From NCBI RefSeq assembly GCF_029975155.1, contig NZ_JARKPQ010000270.1:1-48626 (forward strand): a stretch of DNA of 48,626 nucleotides, given 5' to 3'. Positions within the stretch are counted from its first letter, which is position 1, and each line of letters begins with the position of its first letter. Shown here in pieces: positions 41,401-48,610 of the stretch. This DNA is from Propionicimonas sp. (GTDB lineage: Bacteria; Actinomycetota; Actinomycetes; Propionibacteriales; Propionibacteriaceae). Below the pieces are notes generated by a model that saw nothing but the letters and a program-made list of their open reading frames with translations, did no database searches and had not been told where the DNA came from. A program made the translations under genes and the position numbers.

Positions 41401-42171
41401 CCACCAGTCGCCGGACTCGGGCACGTCCGTCTGGTCGCCGAACACCTGCGGGCTGGCGACCGGCAGGTCGGCGTACCAGTCGTAGAACGACGTCATCGCC
41501 CCGCCGATGAGGTGGTTGAACCGGGTGCCGATCGCGTGCGAAACCATGGACATCGCCGGGATCGGCGAGAACGAGACGCAGCGGTCGGGGCCGTAGGCCT
41601 TGATCGTGTGCACGTAGGAGGCCGCGGCGATCTCGATGGCCTCGTTCCACGAGATCCGCACCAGTCCGCCCTTGCCGCGGGCCTGCTGGTAGCGCTTGCG
41701 GGTCTCCGGGTTGGTGGAGATCTCCGCGAAGGCCTTCACCGGGTCGCCGCCCAGGCGGGCCTTGGCCTCGCGGTAGGCCTCGACCAGCACTCCGCGTCCG
41801 TACGGGTAGCGGACGCGGGTGGGCGAGTAGGTGTACCAGGAGAAGGCGGCGCCGCGGGGGCAGCCGCGGGGCTCGTACTCGGGCCGGTCGGGTCCGGTGG
41901 TGGGGTAGTCGGTCTGCTGCGACTCCCAGGTGATGATCCCGTCCTTGACGTAGACCTTCCAGGAGCAGGAACCCGTGCAGTTCACGCCGTGGGTTGAGCG
42001 AACCACCTTGTCATGGCTCCAGCGGTCGCGGTAGAAGACGTCGCCGGCGCGTCCGCCCTCGCGGAAGACCGCCCGGCCGTCCTCGGTCTCGTCCCATTTC
42101 GTGAAGTACCTGCCGAGTTTCAGCAGGGCATCGGCCGCAGGACCGTCGACGTGCACGCGCTCGGTGGTCAT
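38425..42171 (-). CDS. narG: NarG, respiratory nitrate reductase alpha subunit
   Basis: 1248 aa, usual length. FS0 [4Fe-4S] ligands His61, Cys65, Cys69 and Cys104 have the same spacing as E. coli NarG. Mo ligand Asp231 lies in SFYDWYADLP. Mo-bisMGD-binding segments include MMWGSNVPVTRTPDAH, GAGICHWFHAD and LTGCIGRNGGGWAHY. No twin-Arg signal, so it is a cytoplasmic-facing enzyme of the NarGHI type. It reduces nitrate to nitrite using menaquinol via NarHI. Promoter is leaderless (TACGGT plus six bases). Confidence 0.97.
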   Translation of the reverse strand: MTTERVHVDGPAADALLKLGRYFTKWDETEDGRAVFREGGRAGDVFYRDRWSHDKVVRSTHGVNCTGSCSWKVYVKDGIITWESQQTDYPTTGPDRPEYEPRGCPRGAAFSWYTYSPTRVRYPYGRGVLVEAYREAKARLGGDPVKAFAEISTNPETRKRYQQARGKGGLVRISWNEAIEIAAASYVHTIKAYGPDRCVSFSPIPAMSMVSHAIGTRFNHLIGGAMTSFYDWYADLPVASPQVFGDQTDVPESGDWWDSTYLMMWGSNVPVTRTPDAHWMAEVRYRGTKVVTVSPDYADNVKFADEWLPAQAGTDAALAMAMGHVILKENYVEKQVPYFTDYVTHYTDLPMLITLVEHPDGHGLTAAKFLTAADLDPATLRRAQRSADDGKVDAAFRTVLWDAATNHPAIPNGTMGDRYNEQGKGQWNLDLGDLEPALSLADVDGAQPVEIALPCFEDPRGEGTIIRRGVPAVKVGDHLVTTVLDLMLAQYGVGRDGLPGQWPSGYDDVESPYTPAWQAEITSVPADACIRIAREFAQNSADSKGRSMIIIGAGICHWFHADVTYRSIMALLMLTGCIGRNGGGWAHYVGQEKCRPMTGWFNLANALDWSRPPRTMIGTGYWYMHTDQWHTDGYSADRVKSPLSTGTLDGLHTADAMALSHRLGWMPFYPQFDRNPLDLADEATAAVERGEAASVGEWVAAQLKAGTLTTALEDIDAPQNWPRTMVVWRSNLFGSSAKGNEYFLKHLLGTHSNLMPNEHAAEARPEVVKFRDEAPEGKLDLLISADFRMTSTTLLSDIVFPAATWYEKYDLSSTDMHPYVHAFTPAIDPPWEAKSDFEFFTLLSRAISTLAKGRLDTRSDLVAVPMQHDTPGQTSQPGGHVPDWRGTELPAVPGRNLPALMVVERDYTALADKLATVGPLADRLGFTVKNITYDMTDAVARLGQLHGVMPSGAGAGRPAIDTDARMAEAILTFSGTTNGALATQGFHDLEAKTGRKLADLSEGQEERQITFAQTQASPQPVITSPEWSGSETGGRRYAAFTINTERLKPWHTLSGRMHFFLDHDWIIDAGEQLPTFRPPLDMAHAFGEPELGPTGEKAITLRYLTVHNKWSIHSEYQDNLFMLSLGRGGPQAWLSVADAASIGVADNDWIELTNANGVFVARAVVTHKLPDGICYVQHAQERTIDTPLSEATGKRGGIHNSVTRILVKPTHLIGAYAQLAYAFNYLGPTGVQRDIVSTVRRRSQEVQY

Positions 42172-42177
42172 GCGCTT

Positions 42178-42183
42178 ACCGTA
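42178..42183 (-). promoter_or_regulatory. -10 element of leaderless narG promoter
   Basis: Minus-strand TACGGT is six bases before the narG ATG; no SD. It is part of GGTTACGGT, which also occurs at the moaA start (43646-43654). An AT-rich tract (about 42205-42232) further upstream may hold a regulator site, but no known box is clear. Confidence 0.5.
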
Positions 42184-42246
42184 ACCAGAAACCGGGCGTT
42201 TGTACGAAACTTTTGGAAAAATAGCTGCCGGTGCCGCCGGCCGTCA

Positions 42247-42315
42247 CCTCACCCCTTGCGCAGAGTGGACCGAAACCGCCGACGACGACGGTTTGAGTCC
42301 ACTTTGCGGGAGGTG
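42247..42315. repeat. 62-bp-type hairpin repeat (copy 2)
   Basis: Reverse-orientation copy of 22052-22113: GCAGAGTGGACCGAAACCG ... CGGTTTGAGTCCACTTTGC, between moaD (stop 42335) and the narG promoter. It may terminate moaAD transcription. Confidence 0.8.
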
Positions 42316-42334
42316 TTCGGCGGCAAGGGGAGGA

Positions 42335-42574
42335 TCAGCCGCCGGCGAAGGGCGGCAGGACGTCCACGCGGGCGGTGCCGGGGATGACTTCTGCGGCATC
42401 GCGGACGGGGCGGCCGTCGACCAGCAGCGAGCACTGCTGCAGCACATCGGCCAGGCGCGGGTTGGCGCCGCCGAGCCGGTCCAGCAGCTCGGCGGCCGTC
42501 AGCTCGCCGGACTCCAGCTCGGACGTGGCGGAACCCGCGGCGTCCGCGGCCCCGGCGTAGAAGGTGATCAGCAT
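42335..42574 (-). CDS. moaD: MoaD, molybdopterin synthase small subunit
   Basis: 79 aa, ubiquitin-like fold, ends in the required Gly-Gly (LPPFAGG), which is adenylated and thiocarboxylated as the sulfur donor. MLITFYAGAADAAG start chosen because it is the conserved first strand and lies 2 bp from the moaA stop; a longer in-frame reading would overlap moaA. The Cys-rich partner MoaE is not in this window. Confidence 0.9.
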   Translation of the reverse strand: MLITFYAGAADAAGSATSELESGELTAAELLDRLGGANPRLADVLQQCSLLVDGRPVRDAAEVIPGTARVDVLPPFAGG

Positions 42575-42576
42575 GC

Positions 42577-43647
42577 TCAGCCTCCGATCGAACTCATTGT
42601 GCGGGCGGGTTGGTGGAATCCCGCCGTGCCGATGCCGTGCCCCGCCGCCTTCGCGAGGTGGGCGCCACGCCACAGTTCAGCCAGGTCGGTGTCGCTCGCT
42701 CCGGCCCGCAGCGGGCCCCGCAGGTCGGTCTCGGTATGAGCGAACAGGCAGGTGCGCAACTGGCCGTCCGCGGTCAGCCGGGTGCGGTCGCAGGCCCCGC
42801 AGAACGGTGCGGTGACGGACGCGATCACGCCCACCCGGCCGGACGGGTGGCAGTCCGCGGGCGCGACCAGCCACTCCTCCGCCGGCGCCGACCCGCGTTG
42901 CCCGGCGGGCGTGAACTCGAAGTGCTCGCCGAGCAGGGTGAGGATCTCGGCGGCCGGCACCATCGCCGCGCGGTCCCAGCCGTGCTTCGGACCCAGCGGC
43001 ATCTGCTCGATGAACCGCAGCCGGTAGCCGTGGCGCAGGCAGAACTCGAGCAGCGGCACCACGTCCGCCTCGTTCACCCCCCGCATCACCACCGTGTTCA
43101 CCTTCACCGGACGCAGGCCCGCCGCCGCGGCCGCCGCCAGCCCGCGGAGCACGTCGGGCAGCCGGTCGCGCCGAGCGAGGGCCGCGTAGCGCTGCCGGTC
43201 GAGGGAGTCCAGGGAGATGTTGACCCGGTCGAGGCCTGCCGCGGCCAGCTCGCCGATCCGCCGGTCGAGGCCGACGCCGTTGGTGGTCAGCGACAGTTCG
43301 GGTGCGACGCCCTCGTCCGTCCGCAGCCCGGCTGCGCCGGCGATGATCCCGGCCAACCCGCGCCGCAGCAGCGGCTCGCCACCGGTGAACCGCACCTTCC
43401 GCACGCCCAGGTGGGTCACCGCGACGTCGATCAGGCGGACGATCTCCGCGTCGGTGAGCACGTCGTCGGTGGGCAGCCAGTCGAGGCCTTCGGCAGGCAT
43501 GCAGTAACTGCAGCGGAGGTTGCACCGGTCGGTGAGGGACACCCTCAGATCGCGTGCGACGCGACCGAAAGCGTCGCCGAGCACACCGGCCGGCACGACA
43601 GCGGTGGTCACCTCGGCTCCCAACGATTTCCGGGTCTGGATGGCCAC
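42577..43647 (-). CDS. moaA: MoaA, GTP 3',8-cyclase (radical SAM)
   Basis: 356 aa. Radical-SAM cluster motif CNLRCSYC (Cys42, Cys46, Cys49), FTGGEPLLR, a second C-terminal cluster CGACDRTRLTADGQLRTC and the terminal Gly-Gly (SSIGG) that is needed for catalysis. First step of Moco synthesis with MoaC. The GTG at 43647 is the longest start; a shorter GTG about 12 codons in is possible. In operon with moaD. Confidence 0.95.
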   Translation of the reverse strand: MAIQTRKSLGAEVTTAVVPAGVLGDAFGRVARDLRVSLTDRCNLRCSYCMPAEGLDWLPTDDVLTDAEIVRLIDVAVTHLGVRKVRFTGGEPLLRRGLAGIIAGAAGLRTDEGVAPELSLTTNGVGLDRRIGELAAAGLDRVNISLDSLDRQRYAALARRDRLPDVLRGLAAAAAAGLRPVKVNTVVMRGVNEADVVPLLEFCLRHGYRLRFIEQMPLGPKHGWDRAAMVPAAEILTLLGEHFEFTPAGQRGSAPAEEWLVAPADCHPSGRVGVIASVTAPFCGACDRTRLTADGQLRTCLFAHTETDLRGPLRAGASDTDLAELWRGAHLAKAAGHGIGTAGFHQPARTMSSIGG

Positions 43648-43749
43648 CGTAACCGGAATAGTTCCAAGTTTCTAGTGCAAACCACTTCCGCGGTGAGGCA
43701 GGATGAAACCGCTGCGTCGCAGCGCCGATCAGACCGAACCGGAGGTGGG

Positions 43750-44445
43750 ATGAGCCGGGCCGCCCAGGGACGCCTCGGTCCCACGCGCGCCGAGGTGCTC
43801 CACCATCTGCGCGAGACCGGGGACGGCGAATCGGCCGCGACGGTGGCCGCGGCGCTCGGGCTGCACGCCAACACCACCCGGTTCCACCTCGACGCGCTCA
43901 CCGAACAGGGTCTCGTGCTGCGGGAGACGGAACAGCGCACGTCGCCCGGACGCCCGCGCGTGCTGTACCGGGCGAGGGACGGCCACCGTCCCGACCGCTA
44001 CCAGGACCTGGCCGCGGCCATGGTGCGCCACTTCGCCGGGCCGATGGACGCCCGCGCGACGCTGGCGCGGCAGGCCGGACGGGCGTGGGGCGACGAACTG
44101 CGGGCGGAGTCCGTCCGGGAGGATCCGGCCCAACCGGCCATCGAACGGGTGCTCGCCTGCATGGCCGGGCTGGGCTACGACCCCTCGCTGGAGGGCGACA
44201 GCCTGATGGTGTTGCGGCCGTGCCCCTTCGCGGAGGTCGCCGGCGAAGATCCGGAGGTGGTCTGCCAGCTGCACCTCGGGCTGATCCGCGGGCTGCTCGG
44301 CACCGACCAGCCACTGCGCGTGCGCGAGATCCGTCCATGGGTGACGGAGACCCGCTGCGAGGTCGACCTCTACCTCGACGCCGTCGTGCCCGGACAGGTG
44401 GATCCCGGCGACACCGCACCCGGTGGGGACGCCGCCCATGCGTGA
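43750..44445 (+). CDS. SufR-like winged-helix transcriptional regulator
   Basis: 231 aa. N-terminal winged HTH (VLHHLRETGDGESAATVAAALGLHANTTRFHLDALTEQGLV). C-terminal sensor with Cys158 (RPCPFAEVAGED), Cys172 and His175 (VVCQLHLGLIRGLL) and Cys203 (TETRC); this Cys pattern matches SufR-type regulators that bind an iron-sulfur cluster. SD GGAGGTGGG. Divergent from moaA; its stop overlaps the moeA start by 8 bp, so it probably controls the Moco or nar genes. Confidence 0.82.
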   Translation: MSRAAQGRLGPTRAEVLHHLRETGDGESAATVAAALGLHANTTRFHLDALTEQGLVLRETEQRTSPGRPRVLYRARDGHRPDRYQDLAAAMVRHFAGPMDARATLARQAGRAWGDELRAESVREDPAQPAIERVLACMAGLGYDPSLEGDSLMVLRPCPFAEVAGEDPEVVCQLHLGLIRGLLGTDQPLRVREIRPWVTETRCEVDLYLDAVVPGQVDPGDTAPGGDAAHA

Positions 44446-45796
44446 CCTGCTCACGGTGGAGCAGTACCTGGCGGAACTGCTCGCCCTCGTCGAAGCCGAT
44501 TCCCGCTGCGAGGACGTGCCGCTCGGCCAGGCGTGGGGACGGGTGCTGGCGCAGGCTGTGACCAGCCCGGTCTGCATCCCGGTGTTCGACAACTCGGCGA
44601 TGGACGGCTACGCCGTGCGGTACGCGGACGTGACCACCGTGCCGGTCCGGCTGCGGGTCGTCGGCGACGTCCCGGCCGGCAGTTCGGCCGACCCGGCGGC
44701 GGCGCCGGGGGAGTGCGTCCGGATCATGACCGGTGCACCGCTGCCGTCCTTCGCCGACACGGTCGTCCCCGTCGAGGACGCCGATGCGTTGCCCTCTTCC
44801 GCCGTCCCTCTCCCTTCCGCCACCCCCCCGCCTTCTTCGGTCACCCCGCCCTCTTCGGTCACCCCGCCCTCTTCGGTCACCCCGCCCCCTTCGGTCACCC
44901 CGCCCCCTACTGTCATCCCGGCGAACGCCGGGATCCCCGCACCCGACTGGCCACCGGTCCTGGTGCGCCAGGCCCCGCGGCTGGGCGCCCACGTCCGCCG
45001 CGCGGGCGAGGACATCGCCGCCGGAGCGCCGCTCGCCGAGCCGGGGGACGAGCTGACGCCCGCGCTGGTCGGTGCGCTGGCCGCGGCCGGCGTGACCGGG
45101 GTGGCCGTGCGGCCGAGGCCGGTGGTCGCGGTGTGCGCGACCGGCGACGAGCTGGTCAGCGACGGCTCGCCGCTGCGCCGAGGGCAGATCTACGAGTCGA
45201 ACTCGCTGACGCTGGGTGCAGCGCTGGCTCGCGACGGTGCAGACGGGGTCCGCGCCGCCCCGGTGGGCGACGACCCGGCCGCGCTGGCCACATGGCTGAA
45301 CTCCACAGCCGGAGCTGATCTGGTGATCCTCACCGGCGGTGCCAGCGTGGGGGCGTACGACATGGTCCGGGACGTGCTGGAAGCCGCCGGCGGGATGTTC
45401 CGGCACGTCCGGATGCAGCCCGGCAAACCGCAGGGCTGGGCCACCTGGCGGGGGACGCCGGTGGTCTCGCTCCCGGGTAACCCCTTGTCGGCGGCTCTGA
45501 GCTATGAGGTCTTCGTCCGGCCGATGCTGGACCGGATCCTGGGCCGCCGCCCGCTGGCCGTGGCCACGGCGGTCGCCGGATCGGGGTGGGCCTCGCCGTC
45601 CGGCCGCCGCCAGCTGGTGCCCGTCCAGCTCTCGTCCGCGGCGGACGGCCGACTGGTCGCGGACCCGGCGCACGCGCGCGGCTCGGCCTCGCACATGGTC
45701 ACCTCGCTCGCCTCGGCGGACGGCGTCGCGATCGTCCCCGAGGACGTGACCGAGGTGCGGACGGGGGACCTGCTCACGGTGAGGTGGCTGCGGTGA
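44438..45796 (+). CDS. moeA: MoeA, molybdopterin molybdenumtransferase, with repeat-encoded insert
   Basis: 452 aa. MoeA core: FDNSAMDGYAVR, RIMTGAPLPSFADTVVPVED, GQIYESNSLTLGAAL, TGGASVGAYDMV, MQPGKPQGWA and LPGNPLSAALSYEVFV. Inserts Mo into adenylylated molybdopterin. Residues about 117-172 are a foreign Pro/Ser/Thr-rich stretch (18-bp tandem encoding TPPSSV, then VIPANAGIPA from a REP) between VPVEDAD and VLVRQAPRLG; family members lack it. The ATG overlaps the regulator's stop by 8 bp. Confidence 0.93.
   Translation: MRDLLTVEQYLAELLALVEADSRCEDVPLGQAWGRVLAQAVTSPVCIPVFDNSAMDGYAVRYADVTTVPVRLRVVGDVPAGSSADPAAAPGECVRIMTGAPLPSFADTVVPVEDADALPSSAVPLPSATPPPSSVTPPSSVTPPSSVTPPPSVTPPPTVIPANAGIPAPDWPPVLVRQAPRLGAHVRRAGEDIAAGAPLAEPGDELTPALVGALAAAGVTGVAVRPRPVVAVCATGDELVSDGSPLRRGQIYESNSLTLGAALARDGADGVRAAPVGDDPAALATWLNSTAGADLVILTGGASVGAYDMVRDVLEAAGGMFRHVRMQPGKPQGWATWRGTPVVSLPGNPLSAALSYEVFVRPMLDRILGRRPLAVATAVAGSGWASPSGRRQLVPVQLSSAADGRLVADPAHARGSASHMVTSLASADGVAIVPEDVTEVRTGDLLTVRWLR
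44826..44938. repeat. 18-bp tandem repeat plus REP inside moeA
   Basis: Five 18-bp units (44826-44915, consensus CCCCGCCCTCTTCGGTCA) run into a CCCGGCGAACGCCGGG REP (44911-44938). All lengths preserve the moeA frame. Confidence 0.88.
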
Positions 45797-46368
45797 GGTG
45801 CGACGCGGTCGTCCTCGCCGGTGGTCGCGGGTCGCGGCTGGGCGGGGTGAGCAAGCCCGACCTCGAGGTGGACGGACGCCGCCTGCTCGACACGGCGCTC
45901 GCCGCCGCCGCAGGCGCCGTCCGCACGGTGGTGGTGGGCGACGTCGAGGTGCCGGAGGGTGTGCTCCGCACCCGGGAGGACCCGCCGTTCGGTGGTCCGG
46001 TGGCGGGCCTGGAGGCCGGTTGTGCGCTGCTGGACGATGTGGCCGGTCCGGAGCGATCGCCGTGGACGCTCGTGCTCGCCAGTGACCTGCCCGACGCGGA
46101 GGCCGCGGTCGCCGTCCTGCTGGCGACCGACCCGGGTGCTCACGACGGCGCCTGCCTGCTCGGTGCGGACGGCCGGCTGCAGTGGCTGCTCGGCTGCTAT
46201 CGCACCCGGGTGCTGTCCGCCCGGCTGGCTGAACGGGGCGCGATCACGGCGATGTACCGGCTGCTGGAGCCACTCGACCTGCTCGGCGTTGCCCCCGGCC
46301 TCGCCAGCACCACCGATCTCGACACACCCGGGGATGTCGCCGCGTGGACCGACCGGAGCACCTCGTGA
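45793..46368 (+). CDS. mobA: MobA, molybdenum cofactor guanylyltransferase
   Basis: 191 aa. Nucleotidyltransferase motif LAGGRGSRLGGVSKPDLEV, with the Lys that contacts GTP phosphate, PPFGGPVAGLEAG and ASDLPDAE. Adds GMP to Mo-MPT to make the MGD cofactor that NarG requires. GTG start overlapping the moeA stop (GTGA). Confidence 0.9.
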   Translation: MRCDAVVLAGGRGSRLGGVSKPDLEVDGRRLLDTALAAAAGAVRTVVVGDVEVPEGVLRTREDPPFGGPVAGLEAGCALLDDVAGPERSPWTLVLASDLPDAEAAVAVLLATDPGAHDGACLLGADGRLQWLLGCYRTRVLSARLAERGAITAMYRLLEPLDLLGVAPGLASTTDLDTPGDVAAWTDRSTS

Positions 46369-47153
46369 AGCTGAAACCGCTGGTCGAGCCCGGCCCCGAA
46401 CTCACGGCGTCCGACCGGGAGCGTTTCGCGCGGCACCTGCCGATCCCGGAACTGGGGGAGCGTGCCCAGCGGCGGCTCCGTGCGGCCCGGGTCTGCGTCG
46501 TCGGCGCGGGTGGCCTGGGCAGTCCGGCTCTGCTGTATCTGGCCGCGGCGGGCGTCGGCACCCTCGGGGTGGTGGACTCGGACGCCGTGGAACTGGTGAA
46601 CCTGCAGCGCCAGGTGCTGCACGACACCCCCGGCATCGGCGTGCTGAAGGCCGACAGTGCCGCCACGCGGCTGACCGGGCTCGACCCGGCCGTGAGGGTC
46701 GTGCAGCACGCCGAGCGGCTCGACGAGGCCAACGCCGCCCGGATCCTCGGCGACTACGACATCGTCCTGGACGCCGTCGACAACTACCCGACCCGCTACT
46801 TGATCAGCGACACGTGCGCTGAGCTGGGCATCCCGGTGGTGTGGGGGGCGGTGCTGGTGACCCGTGCCCAGGTGTCGGTGTTCTGGAGCCGACCCGAGAC
46901 GCCGTCCGGGCCCGTGCCGGGGATCACGTTGCGCGACCTGCACCCGGAACCCCCGCCGCGCGAGAGGTGGGTGACCGCCGCCCAGGTGGGCGTGCTGGGC
47001 GCGATGTGTGGTCAGGTGGGTGCGCTGATGGCCAACGAGGCGATCAAGCTGGTCACCGGCGCGGGCGACCCGTTGTTCGGCAGGTTGCTCTACCTTGACA
47101 CCATGGCAGCGACCGTCGCAGAGGTGCCGATCAGCCCCCGGAGTCCGGTGTGA
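46365..47153 (+). CDS. moeB: MoeB/ThiF-type adenylyltransferase
   Basis: 262 aa. Rossmann/ATP-binding GAGGLGSPALLYLAAAGVG, VDSDAVELVNLQRQVLH and DAVDNYPTRYLISDTC. No rhodanese domain follows, unlike MoeZ-type fusions of many actinobacteria. It adenylates the MoaD C-terminus. GTG start with GTGA overlap to mobA; the next gene also overlaps by 4 bp. The Cys pair for Zn (CxxC) of E. coli MoeB is not evident. Confidence 0.88.
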   Translation: MKLKPLVEPGPELTASDRERFARHLPIPELGERAQRRLRAARVCVVGAGGLGSPALLYLAAAGVGTLGVVDSDAVELVNLQRQVLHDTPGIGVLKADSAATRLTGLDPAVRVVQHAERLDEANAARILGDYDIVLDAVDNYPTRYLISDTCAELGIPVVWGAVLVTRAQVSVFWSRPETPSGPVPGITLRDLHPEPPPRERWVTAAQVGVLGAMCGQVGALMANEAIKLVTGAGDPLFGRLLYLDTMAATVAEVPISPRSPV

Positions 47154-47623
47154 GCGGCTCGGGGTTCACTCATCTGGACGATGCCGGCCGGGCACGGATG
47201 GTGGATGTCACCGCCAAGCAGGTGACGGTCCGCAGCGCGACCGCGGAGGGGTTCGTGGCCTGCGCGCCGGAGGTGGTGGCCCGGCTGCGGGCGGGCGACG
47301 TGCCGAAGGGCGATGTGCTCGCCGTGGCCCGGATCGCCGGCATCGCCGCAGCGAAGCGGACGCCCGAGTTGCTGCCCCTCGTCCACGTCATCGGCGTCCA
47401 TGGCGTCGAGGTCGACGTCGAAGTGGTGGACGCCGGCGTCGCCCTGAGCGCCACGGTCCGGAGCGCCGACCGCACCGGTGTCGAGATGGAGGCCCTCACC
47501 GCGGTCTCCGTCGCGTCGCTCGCTGTCGTGGACATGGTGAAGGGCCTCGACCGCGCGGTGGAGGTCCAGGCCATCCGCCTGGTCGCCAAGTCCGGGGGCC
47601 GCTCCGGCGACTGGCGTCGCTGA
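47150..47623 (+). CDS. moaC: MoaC, cyclic pyranopterin monophosphate synthase
   Basis: 157 aa, typical size. FTHLDDAGRARMVDVTAKQVT, the active-site region PLVHVIGVHGVEVDVEV and the MoaC signature MEALTAVSVASLAVVDMVKGLDRA. Acts after MoaA to form cPMP. The expected His in PL-CHP-like reads PLVHVIGVHG, a small deviation. GTG start overlapping moeB by 4 bp. Last gene of the operon. Confidence 0.92.
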   Translation: MSGSGFTHLDDAGRARMVDVTAKQVTVRSATAEGFVACAPEVVARLRAGDVPKGDVLAVARIAGIAAAKRTPELLPLVHVIGVHGVEVDVEVVDAGVALSATVRSADRTGVEMEALTAVSVASLAVVDMVKGLDRAVEVQAIRLVAKSGGRSGDWRR

Positions 47624-47696
47624 CCTCGGGCCTGGCCACGGGCCGTGGCTTCTGGTGGGTTCCTGCTAGCGTGCGTCGGGACTACCGGAGGTGGGG

Positions 47697-48368
47697 ATGG
47701 CGACACGTCAGCTGGCCGTGCTGTGGGATCTGGACGGCACCCTGATCGATTCCGAGCCGTTGCTGTTCGAGGCGGAACGGCAGATGCTCGTCGGCTACGG
47801 CATCGACCTCACGGCGGAGATCAAGAGCCAGTTCGTCGGGCTGGGCGGCACGGAGGTGCTGCAGGCGATCGCCGACCATTTCGAGGTCGTGCCCGATCTT
47901 CCGGCGTGGACGCGGGGCAAGGTCGAGGCATATCTGCAGCTGCTGGACAGCGTCCCGGCCTGTGAACCCACGGTGGAGTTGGCCCGCAGGCTGGGCGGGA
48001 CCGGGGTGCCGCAGGCGGTCGCGTCCGGTTCGCCGGTGTGGATCATCGAGCGTGCCCTGAAGGCGATCGGCCTGGACGAGGTCATCACCACCCACGTCTC
48101 GGTCGATCAGGTGGCCGCGGGCAAGCCCGCCCCCGATGTCTTCCTGCATGCCGCCGGGGTCCTCGGCGTGGCACCGTCGGACTGCGTGGTCGTCGAGGAC
48201 GCCGTCCCGGGCATGCAGGCCGGCAAGGCCGCCGGGATGCGCGTGCTGGCGATCCCGTACATCACCGACCCACTCGACCCCGCTTTCGAGCAGGCCGACT
48301 ACCTCGTCCCCGGCGGCATGGCCGCCGCCGACCCCGACGCAATGTTCGCCTGGATGACCCACCAGTAA
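47697..48368 (+). CDS. HAD-superfamily phosphatase (beta-phosphoglucomutase/phosphatase-like)
   Basis: 223 aa. HAD motif I DLDGTLIDSEP, motif II VASGSPVWIIERAL (Ser), motif III Lys in AAGKPAPDVF and motif IV VVEDAVPGMQAG. Cap domain between. Substrate unknown. SD GGAGGTGGGG points to the ATG, not the GTG two codons upstream. Possible -10 TAGCGT at 47667-47672. Given the GH13_18 fusion earlier, a beta-phosphoglucomutase-like role is possible but not supported. Confidence 0.88.
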   Translation: MATRQLAVLWDLDGTLIDSEPLLFEAERQMLVGYGIDLTAEIKSQFVGLGGTEVLQAIADHFEVVPDLPAWTRGKVEAYLQLLDSVPACEPTVELARRLGGTGVPQAVASGSPVWIIERALKAIGLDEVITTHVSVDQVAAGKPAPDVFLHAAGVLGVAPSDCVVVEDAVPGMQAGKAAGMRVLAIPYITDPLDPAFEQADYLVPGGMAAADPDAMFAWMTHQ

Positions 48369-48450
48369 CCGTGCGCCCTCCTCCATCGTTCCCCGAGGAG
48401 GTCGCTCTGCGGCCGTCTGCGAAGGGCCGGAGGGGCCGTTCTGCCTGTGC

Positions 48451-48474
48451 CGCTGGTCGAGCTTGTCGGGACCC
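48451..48474. repeat. Dispersed 'GTCGAGCTTGTCG' repeat
   Basis: CGCTGGTCGAGCTTGTCGGG resembles the right arm of the element at 13416-13435. It lies in the noncoding gap 48369-48610. Confidence 0.7.
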
Positions 48475-48505
48475 TGCCATATCTCAGTGGCTGCTCGGGT
48501 CGGGT

Positions 48506-48548
48506 TGTGGATAAGTGTCCGACTTTGTCCGAGGTGTGTGGATAAGTG
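48506..48548. repeat. Direct repeat TGTGGATAAGTG
   Basis: Two copies, 48506-48517 and 48537-48548, 31 bp apart by start, close to the consensus of DnaA boxes (TTGTGGATAA). They lie about 60-100 bp before the last ATG. No other oriC feature is present. Confidence 0.5.
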
Positions 48549-48610
48549 GGGTTGGGTCTGCTGGGTGGGTTGGTGGTGTGTCAGACTCCTGGCACCCTCA
48601 GGAGGACGCC

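Noticed and set aside
42172-42240. GlnR box upstream of narG
   Set aside because: GTAAC and GAAAC are present, but only two bases apart and not the six of the GlnR consensus.
44438-45796. moeA as a pseudogene disrupted by repeats
   Set aside because: The insert keeps the frame, and all downstream MoeA motifs are intact.
48506-48548. Replication origin
   Set aside because: Only two DnaA-like sites, no AT-rich unwinding region, no dnaA, dnaN or rpmH gene nearby.
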